A DNA stretch of 64,000 nt from Sinorhizobium sojae CCBAU 05684 (GTDB taxonomy: Bacteria; Pseudomonadota; Alphaproteobacteria; Rhizobiales; Rhizobiaceae): positions 496,001 through 560,000 of the forward strand of contig NZ_CP023067.1 of assembly GCF_002288525.1 (NCBI RefSeq), written 5' to 3'. The translations under genes were made by a program, and so were the position numbers. The notes beneath the pieces are model-generated. The model saw nothing but the letters and a program-made list of their open reading frames with translations. It was not told the DNA's origin and did not search any database. Of this stretch, positions 45,802-55,381 are shown piece by piece. The number at the start of each line of letters is the position of its first letter. Within the stretch, counting starts at the first letter, position 1.

Positions 45802-46353
45802 ATGAAGGTCAGTCGAGAGCAGATGGCGGAGAACCGTCGCCGGATTCTGGACGCGGCCAGCCGGCTGTTCCGGGACAAGGGGTTCGACGCGGTCAGCGTG
45901 GCGGAAGTGATGAAAGCCGCCGGGCTCACCCATGGCGGCTTCTATGGTCACTTCAACTCGAAGGACGACCTGATCGCGCAGACGCTTGCCCATGTCCTCG
46001 CCGCGAACTCAGCCGGAGGGCTTGATATTCGCGCTTATGCGGATGCCTATCTTTCGCCTCGTCATCGCGACAACGCCGCCGGTGGTTGCCCGATTGCGGG
46101 CCTTGCAGCAGCCATCCGCCATCAGACCCCGGCTGCCCGCTCGGCCATGACCGAAGGCCTCCGATCGCAGATCCACCGTATCGACGCGGCGCTCCCGGAG
46201 TTGGATCCGGCAGACAGACGCCGCGCGGCGATCGGAAGCTGGGCGGCGATGGTGGGGGCAGTGATTCTCGCACGGGCGGTCGATGATCCCGCGCTCTCGG
46301 ATGAGGTCCTGGAACAGACGCGTTCCTGGATCGATACCATATTGGCCAAGTGA
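45802..46353 (+). CDS. TetR/AcrR family transcriptional regulator
   Basis: From ATG 45802, with GGAG nine bases upstream, the regulator has 183 residues. The helix-turn-helix spans about 8-52: ENRRRILDAASRLFRDKGFDAVSVAEVMKAAG (quoted in part), then THGGFYGHFNSKDDL, typical of a TetR subgroup that controls divergent oxidoreductase genes. The C-terminal half binds an unknown ligand. Earlier in-frame ATGs fall in or just after the operators and lack ribosome-binding sites. Confidence 0.9.
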   Translation: MKVSREQMAENRRRILDAASRLFRDKGFDAVSVAEVMKAAGLTHGGFYGHFNSKDDLIAQTLAHVLAANSAGGLDIRAYADAYLSPRHRDNAAGGCPIAGLAAAIRHQTPAARSAMTEGLRSQIHRIDAALPELDPADRRRAAIGSWAAMVGAVILARAVDDPALSDEVLEQTRSWIDTILAK

Positions 46354-46747
46354 CGGCCATTTTGTGGCCTGCGACAGCCTGCTAGACCCTTGAAGGAAGC
46401 CGTTCAAGGTTGCGCATCGAAAGAGCGCTCCTTCGCATAGCCTCGCCCCAGCGCTCGCCTTTGAACATGTCTGCATCTGGGCAGCGGCAACGCCGCTCTC
46501 AACGGCCGACTTGAGGGCGCACAGCGGTCGTTCGTGAACGATGGCTGGAAAGTCGTTTTCGGGCTCTAAGTGTGAATTCGCGCTCGTCGAACGAACTTCC
46601 GATCAGGGCCAGAAGCAGAACTCTTGGCACTTGCTATCATGCCGGAACAGTGCGCGTGCCCGCGTTACGCGGCCCAACCTCTGGAAATCGTCGCGAGACC
46701 GCCGCAGTTTGCTCGACAGGCATCGGCTGCGCCTCTATCTGTAACGC
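46354..46747. other. Gap before the GntR gene, with a possible gene remnant
   Basis: The 394-bp gap has no intact gene. One frame around 46480-46570 reads GNAALNGRLEGAQ then FVNDGWKVVFGL and stop, which looks like the tail of a protein, but no matching start or body is present. It may be a decayed gene end or chance. Confidence 0.35.
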
Positions 46748-47416
46748 ATGACGAAGGAACGGGACGACACGCTTGCAAGCCGTATCAGCCGGGCGCTCGC
46801 CGAGAGAATCATCTCCGGTCAGCTCGCGCCGGGCGAACGGCTGCGTCAGGATCATGTCGCCGAGGAGTTCGGCGCCAGCCATGTGCCGGTGCGCGAGGCT
46901 TTCCGCCGGCTTGAGGCGCAGGGGCTTGCTGTCAGTGAGCCGCGCCGTGGCGTCCGCGTAGCGTCCTTCGATCTCAAGGAGGTGCGCGAGGTTGCCGAGA
47001 TGCGCGCGGTCCTGGAGGTGCTGGCGCTTCGCCACGCCATCCCCCATCTAACGCGCGCCATTCTCGATCGGGCCGAGGTGGCGACGGCCGCCGCCGACAG
47101 TTCCCGTGACGTGCGCAGCTGGGAGGCGGCAAACCGTGCCTTTCATCGCCTGATCCTCGAACCCTGCGCTATGCCCCGCCTGCTCGCCGCAATCGATGAT
47201 CTTCACGCGGCAAGCGCCCGCTTCCTCTTCTCCATCTGGCGGTCGAGCTGGGAGGCGCGGACCGATCACGATCACCGCGCGATCCTCGCGGCGCTCCGCC
47301 AGGGCAAGGGGGAGGAGGCCGCGGCCATTCTCGAGCGGCATGTCGGCTGGATCGGCCGGTCGTCGGCGAAAACCGCAGGCGGCGAAATCCCCGGCGCCCT
47401 TGCGATCGTCGGCTAG
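46748..47416 (+). CDS. GntR-family regulator with FCD effector domain
   Basis: The 222-residue regulator has an N-terminal winged helix (residues about 10-75: LASRISRALAERIISGQLAPGERL quoted in part, then HVPVREAFRRLEAQGL) and an all-helical FCD domain with metal-type residues in WEAANRAFHRLIL near 120 and DHDHRAILAAL near 175. FCD regulators respond to small organic acids. No target genes flank it, so its regulon lies elsewhere or it controls itself. Confidence 0.88.
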   Translation: MTKERDDTLASRISRALAERIISGQLAPGERLRQDHVAEEFGASHVPVREAFRRLEAQGLAVSEPRRGVRVASFDLKEVREVAEMRAVLEVLALRHAIPHLTRAILDRAEVATAAADSSRDVRSWEAANRAFHRLILEPCAMPRLLAAIDDLHAASARFLFSIWRSSWEARTDHDHRAILAALRQGKGEEAAAILERHVGWIGRSSAKTAGGEIPGALAIVG

Positions 47417-47435
47417 AGTCGACCGGCGTAAACCT

Positions 47436-47532
47436 ACAGCGCCCGCGTCTTTTCAGGCGCGCAAGGTCGCTGTAAACTTGGGATCTGTGCATTGAGTTTT
47501 GCGAAACATCGGGTCCGATGTTCGGGCGGATG
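47436..47532. repeat. Mosaic repeat, modules B+A in reverse orientation
   Basis: ACAGCGCCCGCGTCTTTTCAGG at 47436 (first bases) is the reverse complement of the end of module B at 12296-12400, and the following AACATCGGGTCCGATGTTCGG resembles module A with a CATCGG/CCGATG stem. It fills the convergent junction between the GntR and ArsR genes. Confidence 0.7.
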
Positions 47533-47534
47533 CG

Positions 47535-48215
47535 CTATAGCGGAAAGTGCTCCAGGAAGGCCTTCTCGCCGGTGTCGGTAAAGCGGATGGCGCGGCTGTC
47601 CTTCACCCGCTTCGCCCAGCCCTTATCGATGAAGTGCGTGAGTAGCGCCTCGCCGAGCGAGCCCGCGAGATGCGACCGTCGCTCGCTCCAGTCGAGGCAG
47701 GTTCGGCAGATCGGCCGGCGGGACGTCCTGAGCGCCGCATAATCGATGCCGAGTGCTTCGATGCGCTCGCGGCCGGCATCGGTCAGCGCCACGTCTTCTC
47801 CCGTCATCTCGATCTGCTTGGCTGCGATGAGGCTATCCAGCATGCGCACGCCATAGTCGCCGGCCAGGTGATTATAGCAGACCCGCGCCTTGCGCAGTGC
47901 CGGATCCTTCGGCCCCGGCCGATGACGCGTGAGACCCCGGCTCGCGGCGAAACCCATAAGGCTCTCGAGCATGAGCCCGACCTCGTCTTCGGCCAGCGCG
48001 TAATAGCGGTGTCGCCCCTGCTTACGTTGCGTCACCAATCCGCCGGCCTCAAGCTTCGCAAGATGCGAACTCGCGGTCTGCAGCATCACGCCGGCATGGG
48101 CGGCAAGCTCCGTCGGCGTCAGCGCCTGTCCGCCCATCAGCGCGGTCAGCATATTCGCACGTGCAGGATCGCCGATCAGCGAACCGACAAGAGCAATGTC
48201 GGGACCTTCCTTCAT
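47535..48215 (-). CDS. ArsR-type winged-helix regulator with extended C-terminal domain
   Basis: The 226-residue protein (ATG 48215) has an ArsR winged helix: DPARANMLTALMGGQALTPTELAAHAG (quoted in part), then QTASSHLAKLEAGGLVTQRKQGRHRYYAL. A second domain has KARVCYNHLAGDYGVR near 120 and RRPICRTCLDWSERRSHLAG near 175, with a Cys-x2-Cys pair that might bind metal or sense redox (inference). No ribosome-binding site precedes the ATG, and a dyad lies immediately upstream, so the mRNA may be leaderless. It is divergent from the NIPSNAP/ABM pair. Confidence 0.88.
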   Translation of the reverse strand: MKEGPDIALVGSLIGDPARANMLTALMGGQALTPTELAAHAGVMLQTASSHLAKLEAGGLVTQRKQGRHRYYALAEDEVGLMLESLMGFAASRGLTRHRPGPKDPALRKARVCYNHLAGDYGVRMLDSLIAAKQIEMTGEDVALTDAGRERIEALGIDYAALRTSRRPICRTCLDWSERRSHLAGSLGEALLTHFIDKGWAKRVKDSRAIRFTDTGEKAFLEHFPL

Positions 48216-48216
48216 A

Positions 48217-48234
48217 GTTCGATGGTAGTCGAAC
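48217..48234. promoter_or_regulatory. Inverted repeat at the ArsR gene start
   Basis: GTTCGA-TGGTAG-TCGAAC is a perfect 6-6-6 dyad one base upstream of the ArsR ATG. Its size and place suit an autoregulatory ArsR operator. Confidence 0.6.
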
Positions 48235-48276
48235 CATTGTAGCAGGGCAAGCGGGCATGGTGGCAGGCGGTCCAAC

Positions 48277-48317
48277 GCATGTCGCCCAAAACCGTGCGGC
48301 GGTTTTGGGCGACATGC
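48277..48317. repeat. Perfect 18-bp palindromic hairpin in the NIPSNAP leader
   Basis: Arms 48277-48294 (GCATGTCGCCCAAAACCG) and 48300-48317 are exact complements around the loop TGCGG. The element ends 22 bp before the NIPSNAP ATG. A diverged relative occurs at 31043-31090, so it is a dispersed repeat. Confidence 0.8.
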
Positions 48318-48339
48318 ATAAACAAAAGAGGAGAAAACC

Positions 48340-48662
48340 ATGATCACCTGTTTCATCCGCTACGAAATCGATCCGTTCCGCAAAGAGGATTTCGCCACCT
48401 ATGCCCGCAATTGGGGCGAAGCGATACCGCGCTGCGGCGCAGACCTCATCGGCTATTTCGGACCGCATGAGGGTTCGGCGACGACGGCCTATGGCGTCTA
48501 CAACATCGAAGACCTTGCCGCCTATGAGGCCTACCGGGCGCGGCTCGCCGCCGATCCGCTCGGGCGCGAGAATTATGAATTTGCCCGACGCGAGCGCTTC
48601 ATTCTCAAGGAGGATCGAATCTTCCTGAAGAACGTCTCCCTGCCGCAAGGAGGAGTACGCCG

Positions 48663-48666
<4 letters not shown>
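48340..48666 (+). CDS. NIPSNAP family protein
   Basis: The 108-residue protein has the ferredoxin-like NIPSNAP fold: CFIRYEIDPFRKEDFATYARNWGE (quoted in part) at the N-terminus, then LIGYFGPHEGS near 45 and RRERFILKE-type residues (ARRERFILKED) near 85. Function is unknown; relatives are often paired with monooxygenase-fold proteins. GAGGAGAAAACC precedes the ATG. Its stop overlaps the next ATG (ATGA). Confidence 0.87.
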
Positions 48667-50314
<1,648 letters not shown>

Positions 50315-50389
50315 TCAACCAGTTCCGCTCAGGTCTTCGAAAAGCGCTCCGTCCGGTTTTTGTACCTTCAGTCCCGGAAGGAGAGCTTT

Positions 50390-50424
50390 AAACGCCCGGA
50401 ATCCGACGAGGATTCCGGGCGTTT
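50390..50424. terminator. Bidirectional terminator between ccrM and the RTX gene
   Basis: Arms AAACGCCCGGAATCC (50390-50404) and GGATTCCGGGCGTTT (50410-50424) pair perfectly over 15 bp around GACGA. Each strand ends its stem with TTT. It lies 75 bp after ccrM and 25 bp after the convergent RTX gene stop. Confidence 0.82.
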
Positions 50425-50449
50425 GTACGAGGCGGGACCTGCATATAAA

Positions 50450-51487
50450 TCAAAGAAAGAAGTCGTCGGCACGCAGGCTCGTGACACCATTCACCTTGAT
50501 CTGAAAATCGGCATAGCCGTCGCCATTGACGTCGCCCGATAGGATCCCGGAACGAAAACTCAGCTGCCCGGCGTCGCCAGAAAATCCGCTGCTGCCGATA
50601 TAGGTGAATTTCTGATTGCCGCTCCAGGTCGTATCCGCGTCGATCGTCGAGAGATCGATGACGTCGAATTCCGTCCGGCGGAAATCGGTGATCACGTCGC
50701 GCCTGGTGCCGACGGCGGATTCACGGATCGAATTGAAATCGAACGTGTCCGCGCCGGTTCCCCCCGTCAGATAGTCGAGGCCCGTGCCGCCGCGCAGGAT
50801 ATCGGCGCCCGAGCCGCCGTAGAGCTTATCCACGCCGGCGCCGCCGTCGAGCAAATCGTTGCCGCCGAGGCCTTCGAGAATATCATTGCCGCCGAGCCCG
50901 CGCAGCATGTTGGCGACCGAACTGCCCGTGATATCGTCATGCCCGTAGTTCGTGCCTGTCGCGTTTTCGATGCTGATCAGGTCTTCGCGCCGGCCCGAAC
51001 CGGTGGTCGCATATTTGTAGCCGAGGTCGATCGTGACGCCCTTGCCGCGCTCCGAACTCCAATCGTCCTGGAATTGATAGCTTACGGAGTCGACGCCGGT
51101 GCCGCCGTTGAAGTAGTTGTTGAAACCGGCCGAGAAAAAGCTGTCGTTGCCGCTCTCGCCATAGTAGTCGCTGGCATAGCCGTCGATCTCGAAACGGTCG
51201 TTGCCGCTGCCGCCATAGACGACGTCATAGGAGCTCGTTTCGCGTACGCGGATGTCGGCCACATAGATGTCGTTGCCGGCTCCCAGATAGATGTCGTTGC
51301 CGCCTTCGAAATAGTTGACGACGAGGTCGTGGCCGTAGCCTGCTTCGACATAGTTGTAGCCGCCGTAGCTGTCGGTTCTGTTCAGATAGATGTCGTCATC
51401 GCCGTCATAGGCGTAGATCTCGACGGCGATATAGCCGTTCTGTTTCAGGATGTCGGCGTAGTTCGTACCGTATATGCGCGTGGCCAT
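50450..51487 (-). CDS. RTX-type calcium-binding protein, probable type I secretion substrate
   Basis: The 345-residue protein has no Sec signal. The N-terminal half (about 20-140) contains irregular Tyr/Gly/Asp-rich repeats such as GGNDIYLGAGNDIYV and YGGSGNDRFEI. Canonical GGxGxDxLx nonapeptides follow at about 195-250 (LGGNDILEGLGGNDLLDGGAGVDKL quoted in part), then a serralysin-like C-terminal module with TFDFNSI and VITDFRRTEFDVIDLS, a GDVNGDGYADFQI calcium loop and the terminal DDFFL. No enzymatic domain is seen. AAAGG precedes ATG 51487. No T1SS genes are nearby. Confidence 0.85.
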   Translation of the reverse strand: MATRIYGTNYADILKQNGYIAVEIYAYDGDDDIYLNRTDSYGGYNYVEAGYGHDLVVNYFEGGNDIYLGAGNDIYVADIRVRETSSYDVVYGGSGNDRFEIDGYASDYYGESGNDSFFSAGFNNYFNGGTGVDSVSYQFQDDWSSERGKGVTIDLGYKYATTGSGRREDLISIENATGTNYGHDDITGSSVANMLRGLGGNDILEGLGGNDLLDGGAGVDKLYGGSGADILRGGTGLDYLTGGTGADTFDFNSIRESAVGTRRDVITDFRRTEFDVIDLSTIDADTTWSGNQKFTYIGSSGFSGDAGQLSFRSGILSGDVNGDGYADFQIKVNGVTSLRADDFFL

Positions 51488-51582
51488 TGCTCGACCTTTC
51501 AGTGAAGCTCTTGAAATCTAACGCGGATCATCGGGCAATCGAGCTGAATGGCGGGTGAACCGATTGCGGCGCTTTTATGAAT

Positions 51583-52269
51583 TCACCGGGGCTGATCGGC
51601 GGCGGAACCCTGCGGTGAAGCCGTTGCCGCTGCCACACCGGGAATGTCGCCCACCGGCAGCAGGCCGTAAGCCGCGAGGTCGGCTCTGAGCTTCTGCGCA
51701 CCGGCAAAATGAACCGCTTGCCAGCCGGCGGCGCGGGCGCCCTCGACATTGGGCATGCTGTCGTCGATGAAGATCGTCGCGGCCGGATCGAGGCCGAAGG
51801 TACGCGCATGGGTCCTGTAGATCTCGATATCCGGCTTGATCAGGCCGACATCGCCGGAAACCGTGACGCCGCGCGGCAGTGTCAGGAACGGAAAGCGCTT
51901 CTGGGCTTCGCGAAATGTATCCGAGGCGAAATTGGTGAGCATCGTCACGTCACGTCCTTCGGCAACCAGGCTTTCCAGAAGCGCGACCGTCCCGGTATAG
52001 GCATGCGGCACCATCTCGTGCCAATGCCGCCGAAAGGCGCGGATATGCTCTTCCCGTTCGGGATGAGTCTGCATCAGCAGTGTCTCGGCCTCTTCCCAGG
52101 AGCGCCCGCGGTCTTGCTCGACATTCCAGTCGTGGGTGCAGACATTGGCGAAAAACCAGTTGCGCTCCGCCTCGTCGGGGATGAGGCGAAGATAGGGAAT
52201 CTGCGGATCGTAGTGGATCAGCACTTTCCCGATGTCGAAGACGATGTGGCGGATTTCGACGCTGCTCAT
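51583..52269 (-). CDS. HAD-superfamily hydrolase, subfamily IA (haloacid dehalogenase-like)
   Basis: The 228-residue protein has motif I in VFDIGKVLIHYDP near residue 10; the canonical second Asp is Lys-replaced (DIGKV), as in many YihX-like HADs. Motif II is in TMLTNFASDTF near 113, motif III is GLIKPDIEIY near 145 and motif IV is FIDDSMPNVEGARAAGW near 170. The substrate is unknown; YihX relatives dephosphorylate sugar phosphates. It lies downstream of mutY on the same strand. Confidence 0.87.
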   Translation of the reverse strand: MSSVEIRHIVFDIGKVLIHYDPQIPYLRLIPDEAERNWFFANVCTHDWNVEQDRGRSWEEAETLLMQTHPEREEHIRAFRRHWHEMVPHAYTGTVALLESLVAEGRDVTMLTNFASDTFREAQKRFPFLTLPRGVTVSGDVGLIKPDIEIYRTHARTFGLDPAATIFIDDSMPNVEGARAAGWQAVHFAGAQKLRADLAAYGLLPVGDIPGVAAATASPQGSAADQPR

Positions 52270-52347
52270 GGGAAATTCCTGACGGGTATGAAGGTTGAAG
52301 GACGGGCGAGGCCCCTTTGCGATACATGATCAGCTGGGGATCTTTGG

Positions 52348-53436
52348 TCAGCCGGGCTTGAAAGCGTGTGGTATAGCCTGCGCGATTGCTTTTTTCATGA
52401 CGGTCGGCAGCGCCTGCATGTTTAGTGTCGCGATTGGCTCCCACCAGCCGCCGGCAGCGGGCAGTGCCTCGGCGACATTGGCGCGGTAGACGGAAAGGCG
52501 CAACTCGAAATGCGTGAAGACGTGGGCAATCGTGCCGCAGGGCTCCCAGGGCGCAGCGAAGGGCCGTGCGTCGACGGAGGTTTCGCCATCGCGGCGTGCG
52601 CTCCAGTCCGTGCCGGGAACCTCCGTCATGCCACCGAGCAGACCGGTGTCCGGCCGCTTGCGCAGATAGACGGCATCTGCGTTGTCGATGGCCACGAACG
52701 CGGCACCGAGGCGCACCGGCTTCTCCTTCTTCGCCGCCTTGATCGGAAATGTCTCCGGATCCGCCGAGTGTAGCGCCATGCACTTCATGTGGAAGGGACA
52801 AAGTGTGCAGGCCGGTCGCTTCGGCGTGCAGATCGTGGCGCCGAGATCCATCATTGCCTGCGCGAAGTCGCCCGGCCGGTCGGCAGGTGTCAGTCGGGAT
52901 ACGAGTTGCCGCATTCCGGCCTTGGCCGCGGGAAGCGGCGTTTCGACCGCGTAAAGCCGTGAAATTACGCGTTCGACATTGCCGTCGAGCACGGCACTCC
53001 TGCGATTGAAGGCGATCGCCGCGATTGCCGCGGCCGTATAGGCACCGACACCGGGAAGCGCCTTCAGGCCTTCCTCCGTATCCGGGAAGCGGCCGCCATG
53101 CTCGCGCGCCACCGCCTCCGCGCATTTCCTGAGGTTGCGCGCGCGGGCATAGTAGCCGAGCCCCGCCCAGGCCTTCATCACATCCTCGCTGTCGGCGGCC
53201 GCGAGATCCTCGACAGTCGGCCAGAGCCTCAGAAACTTGTCGAAATAGGCCTTGACGGCCTGAACGGTGGTCTGCTGCAGCATCACCTCGGACAGCCAGA
53301 CGTGATAGGGATCCGCGACGACGCCTTGCCGCGCCATGGGCGGCGAGACCCGCCAGGGCAGGTCGCGGTGGTGGCGATCATACCAGGTGAGGAGAAGAGC
53401 GGCGGCGTCTTCCGCCGTCAGGGTTTCGCACGTCAT
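52348..53436 (-). CDS. mutY: A/G-specific adenine DNA glycosylase
   Basis: MutY removes adenine opposite 8-oxoguanine. The 362-residue protein has the catalytic Glu in WLSEVMLQQTTV near residue 50, the helix-hairpin-helix LPGVGAYTAAAIAA near 127, the Asp in VLDGNVERVISR near 148 and the 4Fe-4S ligands in CTPKRPACTLCPFHMKC near 203-219. The C-terminal NUDIX-like 8-oxoG recognition domain follows (GLLGGMTEVPGTDW, HVFTHFELRL). ATG 53436; divergent from the DUF721 gene. Confidence 0.95.
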   Translation of the reverse strand: MTCETLTAEDAAALLLTWYDRHHRDLPWRVSPPMARQGVVADPYHVWLSEVMLQQTTVQAVKAYFDKFLRLWPTVEDLAAADSEDVMKAWAGLGYYARARNLRKCAEAVAREHGGRFPDTEEGLKALPGVGAYTAAAIAAIAFNRRSAVLDGNVERVISRLYAVETPLPAAKAGMRQLVSRLTPADRPGDFAQAMMDLGATICTPKRPACTLCPFHMKCMALHSADPETFPIKAAKKEKPVRLGAAFVAIDNADAVYLRKRPDTGLLGGMTEVPGTDWSARRDGETSVDARPFAAPWEPCGTIAHVFTHFELRLSVYRANVAEALPAAGGWWEPIATLNMQALPTVMKKAIAQAIPHAFKPG

Positions 53437-53472
53437 TTGCCGGGGAGTCCTTTTCCGGCCTATACTTGGCCG

Positions 53473-54033
53473 ATGCTTGCCCGGGCTTCAAGGCTCGGTC
53501 CGAATTGCAAACAGAAAGTCGCGTCCGTGCGTCAAGAAAAGCCCCGCAAGGGTGTGGTCCAGATCAGCGAAGTTGCCAACGGGCTGATCGATCCGGTGCT
53601 CGCCAAGCGTGCCGGCATCAACACCATGCTGCTCGGCTCCTGGGACGAAATCGCCGGCGCGGACTTTGCCGACTGCACTCGGCCGGAAAAGATCGCCTGG
53701 CCGCGACGGGCCTCGGAATTCGGCGCCGATGGCGGCTACCAGCCGGGCGTGCTCACCGTCGCCTGCGAAGGCGCGCGGGCGCTCTTTCTCACCCACGCGC
53801 AAGGCGAGCTGATCCAGCGGATCAACGGTTTCTTCGGTTTTCACGCGATCGGCCAATTGCGGATCGTGCAGAAGCCGGTTGCCGCGCCACCAAAGCGCCG
53901 CGGGCCGCCGCGGCCGCTTACGGGTGAGCCCGCCCGCCGGCTCGAATCCATGATCGATGGCATCGAGAGCGAGACGCTGAAGGCGGCGCTGACGCGGCTC
54001 GGTACCGCCGTGCTGTCGTCACGGCGGAAATGA
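53473..54033 (+). CDS. DUF721 / DciA-like protein
   Basis: The protein has 186 residues from ATG 53473, or 168 from GTG 53527, which begins VRQEKPRKGVVQISEV and may be the true start; neither has a strong ribosome-binding site. The DUF721 core (about 30-135) includes WDEIAGADFADCTRPEKIAW and LTVACEGARALFLTHAQGELIQRIN (quoted in part), a KH-like fold shared with DciA, the bacterial replicative-helicase operator. A role in DnaB loading is inferred from the family. Confidence 0.82.
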   Translation: MLARASRLGPNCKQKVASVRQEKPRKGVVQISEVANGLIDPVLAKRAGINTMLLGSWDEIAGADFADCTRPEKIAWPRRASEFGADGGYQPGVLTVACEGARALFLTHAQGELIQRINGFFGFHAIGQLRIVQKPVAAPPKRRGPPRPLTGEPARRLESMIDGIESETLKAALTRLGTAVLSSRRK

Positions 54034-54059
54034 CCGATCATCGACAGCGACGCCTGATG

Positions 54060-54146
54060 AAGCGCGCAACCGTCGCTGGAGTACTTCGACTTGCTACACG
54101 TCTGTGTCCTCAAATCGAAGTCGACTTAGGGAGTCATAGGGTAGGG
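54060..54146. repeat. Mosaic repeat, module C
   Basis: GCGCAACCGTCGCTGGAGTACTT and the later TGTGTCCTCAAATCG-AAGTCGACTTAGG resemble 17241-17293 and 13755-13835 (fragments quoted). It lies in the 219-bp gap between the DciA-like gene and the dsbA-like gene. Confidence 0.55.
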
Positions 54147-54252
54147 GTCACAATTCTTTGAACTCAGTTGAGACACCACCCCTTGCCGCCATTGATCGGG
54201 CAAGTTATCGAAATCGCATTCAAATTTCCCTCAAAGAAAACGGGTCCTCTCC

Positions 54253-55056
54253 ATGTCCGCTTCCGAAACGAGCCTGTCGAAACGCCTGCTGAGTGGCGTC
54301 GCCATTGCGGCGATCGCCCTGGTCATCGCCGCCTGCAGCGACGAGAAGAAGGAGGCAGCTTCCACCGCGCCGGCTGAAACGACGACAAGTGCAACCACGG
54401 CATCAACGCCTGAGACGCCTGCCGCCTCGAGCGAGGCGAAGCCCGCGGGCACCGAAGTGGCGCAGGCGTCCACGCCCGCGGCCAAGGTCGAACTGCCGAA
54501 GCCGGAAGGCAGTGTCGACGTGCAGAAGCTGATGGAGCCGGGCCCACTGCCGGAAATGGCTCTGGGCGACGCCGACGCGCCGGTGACGATCGTCGAATAC
54601 ATGTCGATGACGTGCCCGCACTGCGCCGCGTTCCACAACAACACCTTCGAGACCATCAAGTCGAAATATATCGACACCGGCAAGGTGCGATTCATCGTCC
54701 GCGAGTTCCCGTTCGACCCGCGCGCGGCAGCCGCCTTCATGCTGGCGCGCTGCGCGCCCGAAGGACAGTATTTCCCGATGATCACCATGCTGTTCAAACA
54801 GCAACGGCAGTGGGCGGCTGCGGAGAACGGGCGCGATGCACTGCTTCAAATGTCGAAACTCGCCGGTTTTACACAGGAGAGCTTCGAGGCCTGCTTGACG
54901 AACCAGAAGCTTCTGGATGATGTGAACGCAGTGATGCAGCGCGGTGCCAAGGAATTCGGCGTACAGTCGACGCCGACCTTCTTCGTCAATGGAGAGCACT
55001 ATTCGGGGGACATGTCGGTTGACGTTATGTCGGCCCTCATCGACAGTAAGCTCTGA
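54253..55056 (+). CDS. DsbA-family thiol-disulfide lipoprotein
   Basis: The 267-residue protein has a lipoprotein signal (hydrophobic 14-27, Cys28 in IAAC) and a long Ala/Thr/Pro/Glu linker (about 35-85). A DsbA-like thioredoxin domain follows, with the active site CPHC at 121-124 in YMSMTCPHCAAFHN and the cis-Pro in QSTPTFFVNG near 237. It probably oxidises or isomerises envelope proteins while tethered to a membrane. It lies between the DciA-like gene and smc. Confidence 0.9.
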   Translation: MSASETSLSKRLLSGVAIAAIALVIAACSDEKKEAASTAPAETTTSATTASTPETPAASSEAKPAGTEVAQASTPAAKVELPKPEGSVDVQKLMEPGPLPEMALGDADAPVTIVEYMSMTCPHCAAFHNNTFETIKSKYIDTGKVRFIVREFPFDPRAAAAFMLARCAPEGQYFPMITMLFKQQRQWAAAENGRDALLQMSKLAGFTQESFEACLTNQKLLDDVNAVMQRGAKEFGVQSTPTFFVNGEHYSGDMSVDVMSALIDSKL

Positions 55057-55134
55057 TCCTTCGCTTTTCCTGACAACGGGCGACGGCCGCAGCCGTGCGC
55101 CCGCTTTTGTAGTTGGCGGGATCAACCTCCTCCG

Positions 55135-55306
55135 CCCTGCCGGGCATCTCCCCACAAGGGGGAGAGCCGCTGGGAGCAAGGCCCCCCGCAATGCTCAGGC
55201 CGCAGACGCCGGCGCCGCAGCATCTGCGGATCGAGGCGAATACCTGGTGGTGCGGGGCCTTGCCGCTTGCCACTCTCCCCCCTTGCAAGGGAGATGCCCG
55301 GCAGGG
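55135..55306. repeat. Pair of inverted REP-like elements before smc
   Basis: The element CCCTGCCGGGCATCTCCC (55135-55152) with a CTCCCC/GGGGAG stem recurs in inverted orientation at 55273-55306. The two copies face each other across about 105 bp in the 325-bp gap between the dsbA-like gene and smc; the gap holds no gene. Confidence 0.7.
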
Positions 55307-55381
55307 CAGAGGGGGGTACTCCGCCGCGGGCGATGAGCTGGACGGAGGGGGGTATGCGCCAATCGCCCCGGCGTCCCGCCC

